Shown in pieces: positions 1 through 6,489 of a stretch of 64,000 bases of DNA; position 1 is the first letter of the stretch; each line of letters starts with the position of its first letter. The stretch comes from an uncultured Clostridia bacterium (GTDB lineage: Bacteria > Bacillota > Clostridia > Oscillospirales > Acutalibacteraceae), in assembly GCA_937876205.1 (NCBI GenBank), contig CALEII010000013.1, positions 1 to 64,000 of the forward strand, in the 5' to 3' direction. Both the position numbers and the translations under genes were made by a program. The notes under the pieces were generated by a model. The model worked only from the letters and a program-made list of their open reading frames with translations, searched no databases and was not told the DNA's origin.

Positions 1-2
1 GA

Positions 3-185
3 GGCTACTTTTCAATCCCCGTCTATGATTTTGAGCAAACATACGATAAAGACGGCAATCCTATTTGGAAAAGTACTTGTCGTATAGCAGAAGAAAGTAA
101 ACCTTTCTCTGCAAAATCGTCCTCCAAAAAAGATGCAAAGAAATCTGCAGCATTCAAAATGTTGCAGCATGTCTTGAGCGATTGA
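3..185 (+). CDS. C-terminal part of a dsRNA-binding-domain protein (partial)
   Basis: The reading frame is open from the window edge to TGA at 183-185, so only the last 60 residues are present. They have the form of the end of a double-stranded-RNA-binding domain: a short strand region with Pro-Val-Tyr, a Cys-containing strand, then SSSKKDAKKSAAFKMLQHVL, matching the usual SKK-x-AK-x-x-AA-x-x-x-L signature. The missing N-terminus could hold a ribonuclease III, another catalytic domain or nothing, so the role is unknown. A ribosome-binding site for the next gene overlaps its stop, so the two are probably cotranscribed. Confidence 0.6.
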   Translation, partial: GYFSIPVYDFEQTYDKDGNPIWKSTCRIAEESKPFSAKSSSKKDAKKSAAFKMLQHVLSD

Positions 186-197
186 GGAGGTGTTCGC

Positions 198-368
198 ATG
201 CCAAAATGGTGTTTCAATTACGAATCCGGTGATTACGAGTATATCGAACGCGATGGGTTCAGCATTGACCAAGGTGAGTACGTCTACAATTGGGATGACA
301 GCGAATATCGCCGCGAGGAAGAAGAGGAAGAAGAACGCCGTCGCGCAGATGACGAAGACGACTGGTAA
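198..368 (+). CDS. Small acidic hypothetical protein (56 aa)
   Basis: ATG at 198 follows a GGAGG sequence by about eight bases. The product starts MPKWCFNYESGDYEY, then has a run of Glu/Arg and ends with Asp-Asp-Glu-Asp-Asp-Trp, so it is strongly acidic with an alternating charged helix-like stretch. The start lies 13 bases after the dsRNA-binding gene and a strong hairpin terminator follows, which supports a real gene. I do not recognise the family. An acidic partner protein or nucleic-acid mimic is possible, but that is only a guess from composition. Confidence 0.6.
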   Translation: MPKWCFNYESGDYEYIERDGFSIDQGEYVYNWDDSEYRREEEEEEERRRADDEDDW

Positions 369-373
369 TCCAT

Positions 374-414
374 AAAAATCGGGAGAGTTGTTTCGTGCAA
401 CTCTCCCGATTTTT
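374..414. terminator. Bidirectional hairpin terminator between convergent genes
   Basis: A 17-bp perfect stem (AAAAATCGGGAGAGTTG at 374-390 and its complement at 398-414) with a 7-base loop and T-rich flanks on both strands. It sits between the acidic-protein gene (+) and the MerR gene (-) and overlaps the last codons of the latter. Confidence 0.9.
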
Positions 415-1153
415 ATTTCTTGCAATAGAACTTTATAGCTTCCGAAACGAATTCCGCAGTGCCTTCACCGTTTTTATCGATGTTATTCTTGAACCGCTCG
501 TCGCAGACGTACATCTGTCCAAGCCCTGCGAGGATGTCATCGGTGCAGTGATAAAAATTCGCCGTGATGTAGTCCTGCAGCTTTTTGACCAAGCTTTGAG
601 CAGTATAGCTGTCAGCGCTTTCTCCGCATTTCTTGCACTCGGCAAACTCCGCAAAGACACCGTTCATTCCGGCGAGAACGTCGTTCCATTTATCTTTGGA
701 GTAGTCGGCCGTCTTTGCCCTGCTCTCCTTGTAGGCGTCCGTATCGCCCCAACGCTGCTTTGCTTCGTCCTCGTACTGATGACGGGCAGTCTCGTATTCG
801 CTATTGTCAAATGCGCTCATTGTAATCTCTCCTTTTTCTGCTTGTTCCAGAGCTGCGATTAGCCGTGTGAGCCGATCTTTCTTTAGTGTCAGCAACCGCT
901 TCTGCTCTGCAAGCGCTTTTTGTTTATCGTAGTTCGGCGAGGCGAGGATCTCTGCAATGCTTTTCAAGGAAAAATCCAGTTCACGGTAAAACAAGATTTC
1001 CTGCATCCGTTCCAAAGTTGTTTCGTCGTAAAACCGATAGCCGTTTTGCTCGTCCACAAAGCTCGGCTTCAGCAAACCGATCTCATCATAGTAGTGCAGT
1101 GTGCGCACGCTGACACCGGTGAGCTCGGCAAATTCTTTGATCTGTAGTTTCAT
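413..1153 (-). CDS. MerR-family regulator with TipAS-type ligand domain
   Basis: 246 aa. Residues 1-70 are a MerR winged helix (MKLQIKEFAELTGVSVRT, then a helix with YYDEIGLLKPS and YRFYDETTLERMQ), residues about 75-110 form the antiparallel dimerisation coil, and the rest resembles the TipAS/Mta antibiotic-recognition domain. Members activate promoters with an over-long spacer when a drug-like ligand binds. A promoter with a 19-bp spacer directly upstream (1172-1202) fits autoregulation. It is not followed by an obvious transporter, so the regulated resistance function may be elsewhere. Codon use is more GC-rich than in the AT-rich defence genes beyond 1857. Confidence 0.9.
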   Translation of the reverse strand: MKLQIKEFAELTGVSVRTLHYYDEIGLLKPSFVDEQNGYRFYDETTLERMQEILFYRELDFSLKSIAEILASPNYDKQKALAEQKRLLTLKKDRLTRLIAALEQAEKGEITMSAFDNSEYETARHQYEDEAKQRWGDTDAYKESRAKTADYSKDKWNDVLAGMNGVFAEFAECKKCGESADSYTAQSLVKKLQDYITANFYHCTDDILAGLGQMYVCDERFKNNIDKNGEGTAEFVSEAIKFYCKK

Positions 1154-1171
1154 ATCTTCACCTCAGTTGTG

Positions 1172-1202
1172 AGTATACACTATAACGTTACGTCAGAGTC
1201 AA
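1172..1202 (-). promoter_or_regulatory. MerR-type promoter with 19-bp spacer and central dyad
   Basis: On the minus strand, TTGACT (1202-1197) and TATACT (1177-1172) are separated by 19 bp, two more than normal. The spacer contains an imperfect dyad around ACGTAACGT. This architecture is characteristic of MerR-activated promoters and lies just upstream of the merR-like start. Confidence 0.8.
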
Positions 1203-1235
1203 TACTATTTTACAATATTTTTTGCAAAAGGTAAA

Positions 1236-1258
1236 GGGCGCGGCACCGGGCCGCACCC
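1236..1258 (-). terminator. Hairpin terminator after the DUF6809 gene
   Basis: On the minus strand GGGTGCGGC pairs with GCCGCGCCC (one G-T pair) around a short loop, followed by a T-rich stretch. It lies 13 bases past the stop at 1272. Confidence 0.75.
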
Positions 1259-1271
1259 ACGGCAGAAGAGG

Positions 1272-1556
1272 TCAGATCTCTTCCACCGTTTCCATACCAT
1301 CCATGACCTCGACCATGATCCGGATCGCCAGAATGAACCCATCTGCGAACGCTCGGCGAGCCGTGAGGTCGCAGATCTCACTTTGGCAGTCCTTGAACCT
1401 CTCGAAGGTTTCTTTCTGCTGTTCGGTGAGCGTAGACATGAGGCTTTCCTCGTTTTTGCAGATGAGCTTCACCAACTTATCCATCCGCGATCCGCGCTTC
1501 ATATCACGCTCGCACGGACTGATGTTGCCGTAGTACAGATCTTCAAGCGTTGTCAT
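1272..1556 (-). CDS. DUF6809-type small protein
   Basis: 94 aa from ATG 1556, chosen because GAGGTG lies about eight bases upstream; an ATG six bases earlier is too close to it. The pattern LYYGNISPCER, an RGS segment, a central EEKLL-like helix and the end DGF..AIRIMVEVMDGME matches the small DUF6809 family common in Clostridia mobile and accessory DNA. It is probably all helical. Function unknown. The start overlaps the end of the upstream gene by 14 bases, implying translational coupling. Confidence 0.65.
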   Translation of the reverse strand: MTTLEDLYYGNISPCERDMKRGSRMDKLVKLICKNEESLMSTLTEQQKETFERFKDCQSEICDLTARRAFADGFILAIRIMVEVMDGMETVEEI

Positions 1557-1794
1557 GTTCATCCCACCTCACATAAGAAGAGGACGACTCAGCATCGGTC
1601 ATTCCCGATATCGAGTCGCCCTCTAATTTCATTTTGTCCGCTGCGATCAGCGCGTGCTTGACGATCAGCATCTCCACCCATGTCCGCTCGTCGTACTCTG
1701 CCGGACGACCATTCGTGAGATACTCCGCCATCGCCGCGCTCATCACGCCGTACTTTTCTCCTCTGTAAACTTCTTCAATCGTTATTCGTGCCAT
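1543..1794 (-). CDS. Hypothetical protein, coupled to DUF6809
   Basis: 83 aa from ATG 1794, preceded by AAAGGAGGTG at ideal spacing; an upstream in-frame start at 1818 has no such site. The sequence begins MARITIEEVYRGEKYGVMS and ends with Ser- and Asp-rich residues. It has no membrane segment or catalytic motif I can recognise. Small paired genes of this sort, with a partner of the DUF6809 type, often sit in phage or island DNA. Function unknown. Confidence 0.6.
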   Translation of the reverse strand: MARITIEEVYRGEKYGVMSAAMAEYLTNGRPAEYDERTWVEMLIVKHALIAADKMKLEGDSISGMTDAESSSSYVRWDEHDNA

Positions 1795-1856
1795 ATTCGC
1801 ACCTCCTTTGCAGTACACAACAGTACCACGGGAGTTTGCGAAAGTCCAGAGAAAAA

Positions 1857-2792
1857 TCAGAATAAATTCAACTGATTATTTTTCAAAGATATCATTTTTC
1901 TCTCTGTTATCTTATCCTCTGGCATAACTTCACCAAAAAGCAACGGAGAGTCAGGATTGTGCAATCCTGTATTTTTGTTAACAGTAGTTTGACTGAAATT
2001 TGCATAGCAATACTTGCAGCCATTTTTGCACGTGTTATATGATCCAATATCTATACTTTCCATACAGCCACATTCTGGCCGTTGATTCTTGTCTTTTGAC
2101 AAATCCATTTTGCAATTTAAAATTCGCTCAAACAAATTACAGTCTATACAATGACCGTGCTGGATGCCAAATTGCTCCAAGTTGATTTTTTCAGCACAAG
2201 ATTCAACAATAAGATTGTTCTTATTTGCTATCTCTACAAGTCGTTCAGCAAGCTCATACATTTCCTTCTCACCCAACGGCAATATATCTAAATCTTTAAG
2301 ATGAGTTTGAGTATTGCGATAGAAATCAACAAAGCTAATTACACATTTATGAGTATATCCGGATAATCTTTTTGCCAATTCATTGAAATAATTGACGTGA
2401 TAATCAATTGTATACTTGCTTGTAAGCATAATTGGATCATATCGCCAAATCACTTTTTCTGCACCGATTTTTCTTGATAACTCACGAAAAGCCGGAACGA
2501 TAACGTCGTTTTTACTTGGTATGTTAGCCTCAATATCTTTTCCGTATGAATTTACAGTGAATTGAAAGTAATAGGCATAATCTTGAAGTTCATCTAACTT
2601 ATCCAACATAGGAACGGGATTTTTTGTCCAGAACACAATGCCGTCAACAACATCAGGAGATAATGATATCTTGCTTATTTGATGTACATTCATCGGATTG
2701 CGAACATAAACAAAACCTTCTTTTATTCTGTTGAAAAGCCATTCACTATAATACGTGGGGATATCTGTTCTTCTGCTTGCACTAATTATCAA
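1857..2792 (-). CDS. DUF1848 radical-SAM-like protein
   Basis: 311 aa from a TTG start at 2792. AGGAGG (2805-2800) lies seven bases upstream of this TTG, but only one base before an ATG at 2798. The TTG start gives the family's usual N-terminus, (M)IISASRRTDIP. Towards the C-terminus CKNGCKYCYAN gives a CxxxCxxC cluster, preceded by other cysteines (HCIDCNLFE, CGCMES), so an Fe-S cluster is likely. DUF1848 proteins are distantly related to radical SAM enzymes; substrate unknown. The start overlaps the 3' end of the next upstream gene, suggesting the two act together. Confidence 0.85.
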   Translation of the reverse strand: MIISASRRTDIPTYYSEWLFNRIKEGFVYVRNPMNVHQISKISLSPDVVDGIVFWTKNPVPMLDKLDELQDYAYYFQFTVNSYGKDIEANIPSKNDVIVPAFRELSRKIGAEKVIWRYDPIMLTSKYTIDYHVNYFNELAKRLSGYTHKCVISFVDFYRNTQTHLKDLDILPLGEKEMYELAERLVEIANKNNLIVESCAEKINLEQFGIQHGHCIDCNLFERILNCKMDLSKDKNQRPECGCMESIDIGSYNTCKNGCKYCYANFSQTTVNKNTGLHNPDSPLLFGEVMPEDKITERKMISLKNNQLNLF

Positions 2793-3705
2793 TGTCATCC
2801 CTCCTTCCAATTTCAATTAAAAGCTGAGCACTTGAGCACTGTGTCCAGGGCTGATAAATCTCGAAGCCATCGGGAATATCATAAAGTATTTCAGTTGAAA
2901 TGTGCTTCATTCCATATCTTTGAGATTCGTTTTGTATTCTATAATCAAAATAAAATTGTCTATAACTACCTTCCAGACCATTTTCAGCGAGACGATCGCA
3001 CAATTCTTTAAAACAATCGCGTCCTCTGTAACAACTATTCACATCGTTTATAAGAATAACAAATGGATTTTTTGATTCTCTGTGAATGATAAGATTGGAA
3101 ATCAAGTTTCCATAAAACTGATTAATCTTTGCTATTTGATTTGTATTATAAAGATGTGATATTAAATATTGAATAACAATAACGTTGGCATCCTCGATTG
3201 TTTTTCTTCCAAAAAAATCAATAGCATCATCATACACATACTTGACACGCATTTTTGCTCGTGACATCGGTAGATATGCTTTTATTTGATTATGTATTGG
3301 CTTCCAAAGCACATTTTTATCAATACCATAATACTGTATCTTTTTCGAAGGATAAGTAGATAAAACATACGACTCAAACGCCATTAAGTCAGGACATCCA
3401 CCACATCCAATAGACATTATGTGATAATTATCAATCTCCTTAAGCGCTTCGCTTTGACTTAATAAATAAAGCATTTCGGAAGCATATTTGAAAGAATAAT
3501 CGCACATATAAAAATTAATCAGATTGGAGCAATCATAATCTTTTTTGCCTTGCGGATATCGCGTGGGATAGTGTACTTCTTCAAGGCAATTTTTGCACCC
3601 ACCTGAACATTCGTGTTGATGAGTACAATCAGAACAGACGTGTTCTGTATCTTGCGACTTATATTCCGAATCACAATAATTTGTGAGTTCATATATCAGC
3701 ATCAT
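2782..3705 (-). CDS. Cys-rich Rossmann-fold protein, putative SAM methyltransferase-like
   Basis: 307 aa from ATG 3705, preceded by GGGAG; a second ATG follows directly. Residues about 25-60 contain a cysteine cluster (CSDCTHQHECSGGCKNC, then DYDCSN), suggesting a metal or Fe-S site. IMSIGCGGCPDLMAFE in the first half resembles methyltransferase motif I (GxGxGxD-like), and YYGIDKN a motif II acidic strand, with further Rossmann-like strands (NVIVIQYLISH, FVILINDV). I cannot assign a substrate. The 3' end overlaps the DUF1848 gene, so a two-gene unit is likely. It could also be a catalytically inactive scaffold. Confidence 0.6.
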   Translation of the reverse strand: MMLIYELTNYCDSEYKSQDTEHVCSDCTHQHECSGGCKNCLEEVHYPTRYPQGKKDYDCSNLINFYMCDYSFKYASEMLYLLSQSEALKEIDNYHIMSIGCGGCPDLMAFESYVLSTYPSKKIQYYGIDKNVLWKPIHNQIKAYLPMSRAKMRVKYVYDDAIDFFGRKTIEDANVIVIQYLISHLYNTNQIAKINQFYGNLISNLIIHRESKNPFVILINDVNSCYRGRDCFKELCDRLAENGLEGSYRQFYFDYRIQNESQRYGMKHISTEILYDIPDGFEIYQPWTQCSSAQLLIEIGRRDDIDN

Positions 3706-3738
3706 ATTTACTCCCTTATCATATGTTTTCAAATTGTA

Positions 3739-4131
3739 TCAAAACGTTACGACATTAGGATCTTTTCCAAAAGAGCAGAAGGTCGCGATAGCATTTTTCA
3801 CATAGAACACTTGAGTGTTACCGTCATTCTCGTCGTACATGCCACGAAGGTTAGGATATGCATCGAGCATAGATTTCTTTGCCTCGAAGCGGTCATCCTC
3901 TACGAGTTCGCACGCAACACGAATCCACTCTCCACCTGTAAAAGCACAGATCTCCGCCTTGGGATTTGCCGCAAGCTGCTTCGAGGTGGGCTTGACCTTG
4001 CCCGTCTGAATGTAGAGTTTTCCCTCAAACTCGTTTATCGTTCCGAATGGGCGCACTCTTGGCTGATCGCCTTCCACAGTTGCTAAATAATACGCTTCAG
4101 CCTTCTTCAAAAAATCATAAACCCGTTTCAT
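3739..4131 (-). CDS. Pyridoxamine 5'-phosphate oxidase-family flavin-binding protein
   Basis: 130 aa from ATG 4131 (AAGGAG seven bases upstream; earlier in-frame starts lack a site). MKRVYDFLKKAEAYYLATVEGDQPRVRPFGT is cut here into two recognisable parts: the N-terminal helix and the first strands of the split-barrel FMN-binding fold; WIRVACELVEDD and the C-terminal FCSFGKDPNVVTF also fit. Such proteins (including NimC-like nitroreductases) bind FMN or F420-like cofactors; the substrate is unknown. It lies 20 bases after the deformylase-like gene in the same direction. Confidence 0.85.
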   Translation of the reverse strand: MKRVYDFLKKAEAYYLATVEGDQPRVRPFGTINEFEGKLYIQTGKVKPTSKQLAANPKAEICAFTGGEWIRVACELVEDDRFEAKKSMLDAYPNLRGMYDENDGNTQVFYVKNAIATFCSFGKDPNVVTF

Positions 4132-4151
4132 GTTCATTCTCCTTATGTATG

Positions 4152-4577
4152 TCATATTAAGATTCCATCGCAATGATCCACCTCATGCTGAATGATCTGC
4201 GCCGTCCAGCCGGTATAGGTCTTGATGCGGGTTTGCATATCTAAGGTCTGATACTTAACCTTGATAGACTTATAGCGTTTACACGGACGCGGACCACCGA
4301 GAAGTGACAGACAGCCTTCTTCGATGTTGTACGCGCCGTCCTTTTTGATAATCTCTGGATTGAGCATTACCGTATATATAGGTGCTCGTCCGCTCTCATC
4401 AAGGAACGCAATAATGCGCTTCTTCACACCGATCATATTTGCCGCCATGCCTACACAGCTATCCTTGTGCGCAATTAGCGTATCGAGTAAATCCTGTGCA
4501 ACCTGCAAAACTTCTTTTGTTGTAACCTCCGACTTTCCCGCAAGAAAAATGGGATCGTGCATAAGTTCTCGTATCAC
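4152..4577 (-). CDS. Peptide deformylase-like protein
   Basis: 141 aa from a GTG start at 4577 that overlaps the TGA of the upstream gene as GTGA. All three deformylase regions are visible: GMAANMIGV (motif 1), EEGCLSLLGG (motif 2 with the metal-binding Cys) and QHEVDHCDGILI (motif 3, HExDH). The conserved Gln of motif 1 (GxxAAxQ) is replaced by Met, and the protein stops right after motif 3, without the C-terminal helix of housekeeping enzymes. Known family activity is removal of N-formyl groups from nascent proteins. Here the coupling to a restriction cluster and the Met substitution hint at an accessory role, which is inference. Confidence 0.8.
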   Translation of the reverse strand: MIRELMHDPIFLAGKSEVTTKEVLQVAQDLLDTLIAHKDSCVGMAANMIGVKKRIIAFLDESGRAPIYTVMLNPEIIKKDGAYNIEEGCLSLLGGPRPCKRYKSIKVKYQTLDMQTRIKTYTGWTAQIIQHEVDHCDGILI

Positions 4578-5071
4578 AATTCAACCTCTTCTGCCAAATA
4601 TATAGTCTTCGCATCTCGTATGGTATCTTTTGATAAATTGATGTTCCAGGCTTTCATTGTACTGTGCCATCGTTTATGCTTAATAAACGCATCCCAATCA
4701 AGTTGATAAATTGCTTTCAAATGACAGTTATCATCAAATTGACATATGATAACATATTCGAACTTTTGCTTGTCCGGCTCGGTACTCCCTTTAGGTTGTA
4801 ACCCTGTAAAAACCCCAGTCGCTGTATTTGATGTTGCCTTTATACTGTATCGATCGCCAGTACGACTAATTGCATCAATATTTTGTGTTCCAACAGGAGC
4901 CGCTTGCAAATTCGGTAGGTTGGGTGTATTTCTGTAGAATTCAATTGCAAAGTATTCTGCCAAATCACCGAGAACATTTTTTGTACGAATGATATTCCTT
5001 TTTTTCAACTCTTTAACAATACTGCTATATGCATCAACCAATTCATTGTTTTTTAAATTAGATACATCCAT
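4574..5071 (-). CDS. Putative restriction-associated nuclease-like protein
   Basis: 165 aa; ATG 5071 follows AGGAG by six bases. An N-terminal helix (NNELVDAYSSIVKELKKR) precedes NVLGDLAEYFAIEFY, then TQNIDAISRTGDRYSIKATS. The spacing of the Glu, the Asp in NIDAIS and the Lys in YSIKAT resembles a PD-(D/E)xK nuclease core with a Ser in place of the second acid. It is 60 bases after mcrC and in the same direction, so a third restriction component or a specificity accessory is plausible. I do not recognise a named family with certainty (possibly DUF6998-like). Confidence 0.5.
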   Translation of the reverse strand: MDVSNLKNNELVDAYSSIVKELKKRNIIRTKNVLGDLAEYFAIEFYRNTPNLPNLQAAPVGTQNIDAISRTGDRYSIKATSNTATGVFTGLQPKGSTEPDKQKFEYVIICQFDDNCHLKAIYQLDWDAFIKHKRWHSTMKAWNINLSKDTIRDAKTIYLAEEVEL

Positions 5072-5131
5072 AATAATCTCCTGTCAACACTTAGAAATCA
5101 GCCGTACAGCTTGCATTTTTCTTCCAACCCA

Positions 5132-6478
5132 TTATGTCGTCGTAATAATGCGATCAAAATGCTTTTGTTCTAACTCGTTATTTATAAGTATCTCGTAGTA
5201 ATCTAAATCGGGCACATTAAGCGGTAAACTTATGCCAGTGGACATTGCTTTAATCTGCACGTCTTCCCCTGGGAACACAAAACCGCACTTTTTAACACCC
5301 GTCAAAAGAACATACGACAACAGTTGATGTGAATCCGCTCTAGCAGAGCGGTTATGCTGTTTATACTTGGCATCTAGAACCATAATGGGGTTTCTAGTAT
5401 TTCGTTCGCAAATAATCAGATCTGGAATGCAATACGAAATTAAGTGGATTCCTTTTTCTGCCTGGGATATATCTGTCACATTTTTTTGCAAGAATATCTT
5501 CTGTGCATATGGTGCCAATGTATAGTTAGTTCCTTCAAGTGCCTTCTTTGTCAAGATTCTTGCATAAAACTCGAACAAGGTTTCCATATTTATCATGTAT
5601 GGCACAGTAAAAACGCTCCGTGCAATTGTCACACCGTTATCTGCTGAGTATGAATAATACTTTTGACTATGGATACATTTTGCTTGCCTAAGCAGCGGCT
5701 TATAATACATATAGAGCCCAGAAACTGATGCTGTATTAAAATCACTGAGTTTTATTTGTACTAATTTTACTCTGCGAAATACATATTCACAAAAACCAAT
5801 ACGTTGCGCAAGTCCTTGGCCAACCTCAAACCGTTCTGATAAAAGCTTTTTACATTTTGCCAACGTGGCTTTTAAAATGCGATTTTCAATATTGTTTTCT
5901 GTAAAATCAATGTATTGGCTATAAAACCTATCATTGCGCCCTCGGCTTGTATTCTCGCGGATATTTTTCTTTACATTGATTTTTCCGCGAACCTTGGATT
6001 GACAATTTTCCTCTTGGTAATATAATGACTTTTTCAAACCTTTTTTGCAAAGTGCATAACACGAATTCACAAAGCTGAGTGCGTACAACAAATCCGCATC
6101 ATTTTGCTCGTCTTGAGCCAAGCGAATAAGAGGTTCGTCATAAAATACCTTAAACAGGAATCGTTCATCATCTAATGATGAAATATAGTCTTCATACTCA
6201 TCATCAGACATAACTAGCTCGAGCATTTTCCAAGGATTCAAATCGTATTGAGGCGATATCACAACAATATGCTCTTTACCTTCTGTACATATCGGTTGTT
6301 GTTTTTTGTTATATAGCCTACCTACACCAACATAGCCACTAGTCCAAAGCCCATCGTTATACTTATGTATGCCAAAATTGCGTTCCGGATTATCAAGACT
6401 TAAAGTCCCCCATATTCCTTCGCTTTTATCCAATTTTGACCAATCTTTGATTCTATGCGGTATAATATCTCTTGCCAT
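5132..6478 (-). CDS. mcrC: McrC-type restriction subunit
   Basis: 448 aa from ATG 6478; an in-frame GTG at 6487 is possible. The N-terminal half carries the McrC pattern (SGYVGVGRL, DLNPWKMLELV, CQSKVRGKINVKKNI, QYIDFTENNIENRILKATL). The C-terminal half has the PD-(D/E)xK nuclease: PDLIICERN, then IMVLDAKYK, with Asp, Asp and Lys as catalytic residues. McrC is the endonuclease partner that docks on the McrB hexamer. The gene follows mcrB by 11 bases. With two methyltransferases upstream, it probably cuts unmethylated foreign DNA rather than modified DNA. Confidence 0.9.
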   Translation of the reverse strand: MARDIIPHRIKDWSKLDKSEGIWGTLSLDNPERNFGIHKYNDGLWTSGYVGVGRLYNKKQQPICTEGKEHIVVISPQYDLNPWKMLELVMSDDEYEDYISSLDDERFLFKVFYDEPLIRLAQDEQNDADLLYALSFVNSCYALCKKGLKKSLYYQEENCQSKVRGKINVKKNIRENTSRGRNDRFYSQYIDFTENNIENRILKATLAKCKKLLSERFEVGQGLAQRIGFCEYVFRRVKLVQIKLSDFNTASVSGLYMYYKPLLRQAKCIHSQKYYSYSADNGVTIARSVFTVPYMINMETLFEFYARILTKKALEGTNYTLAPYAQKIFLQKNVTDISQAEKGIHLISYCIPDLIICERNTRNPIMVLDAKYKQHNRSARADSHQLLSYVLLTGVKKCGFVFPGEDVQIKAMSTGISLPLNVPDLDYYEILINNELEQKHFDRIITTT

Positions 6479-6489
6479 AATCCTCACTC

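Noticed and set aside
190..425. ORFs in other frames over 12-425 (for example a 61-codon plus-strand one)
   Set aside because: They compete with the RBS-preceded 56-aa gene and cross its strong terminator; composition is not protein-like.
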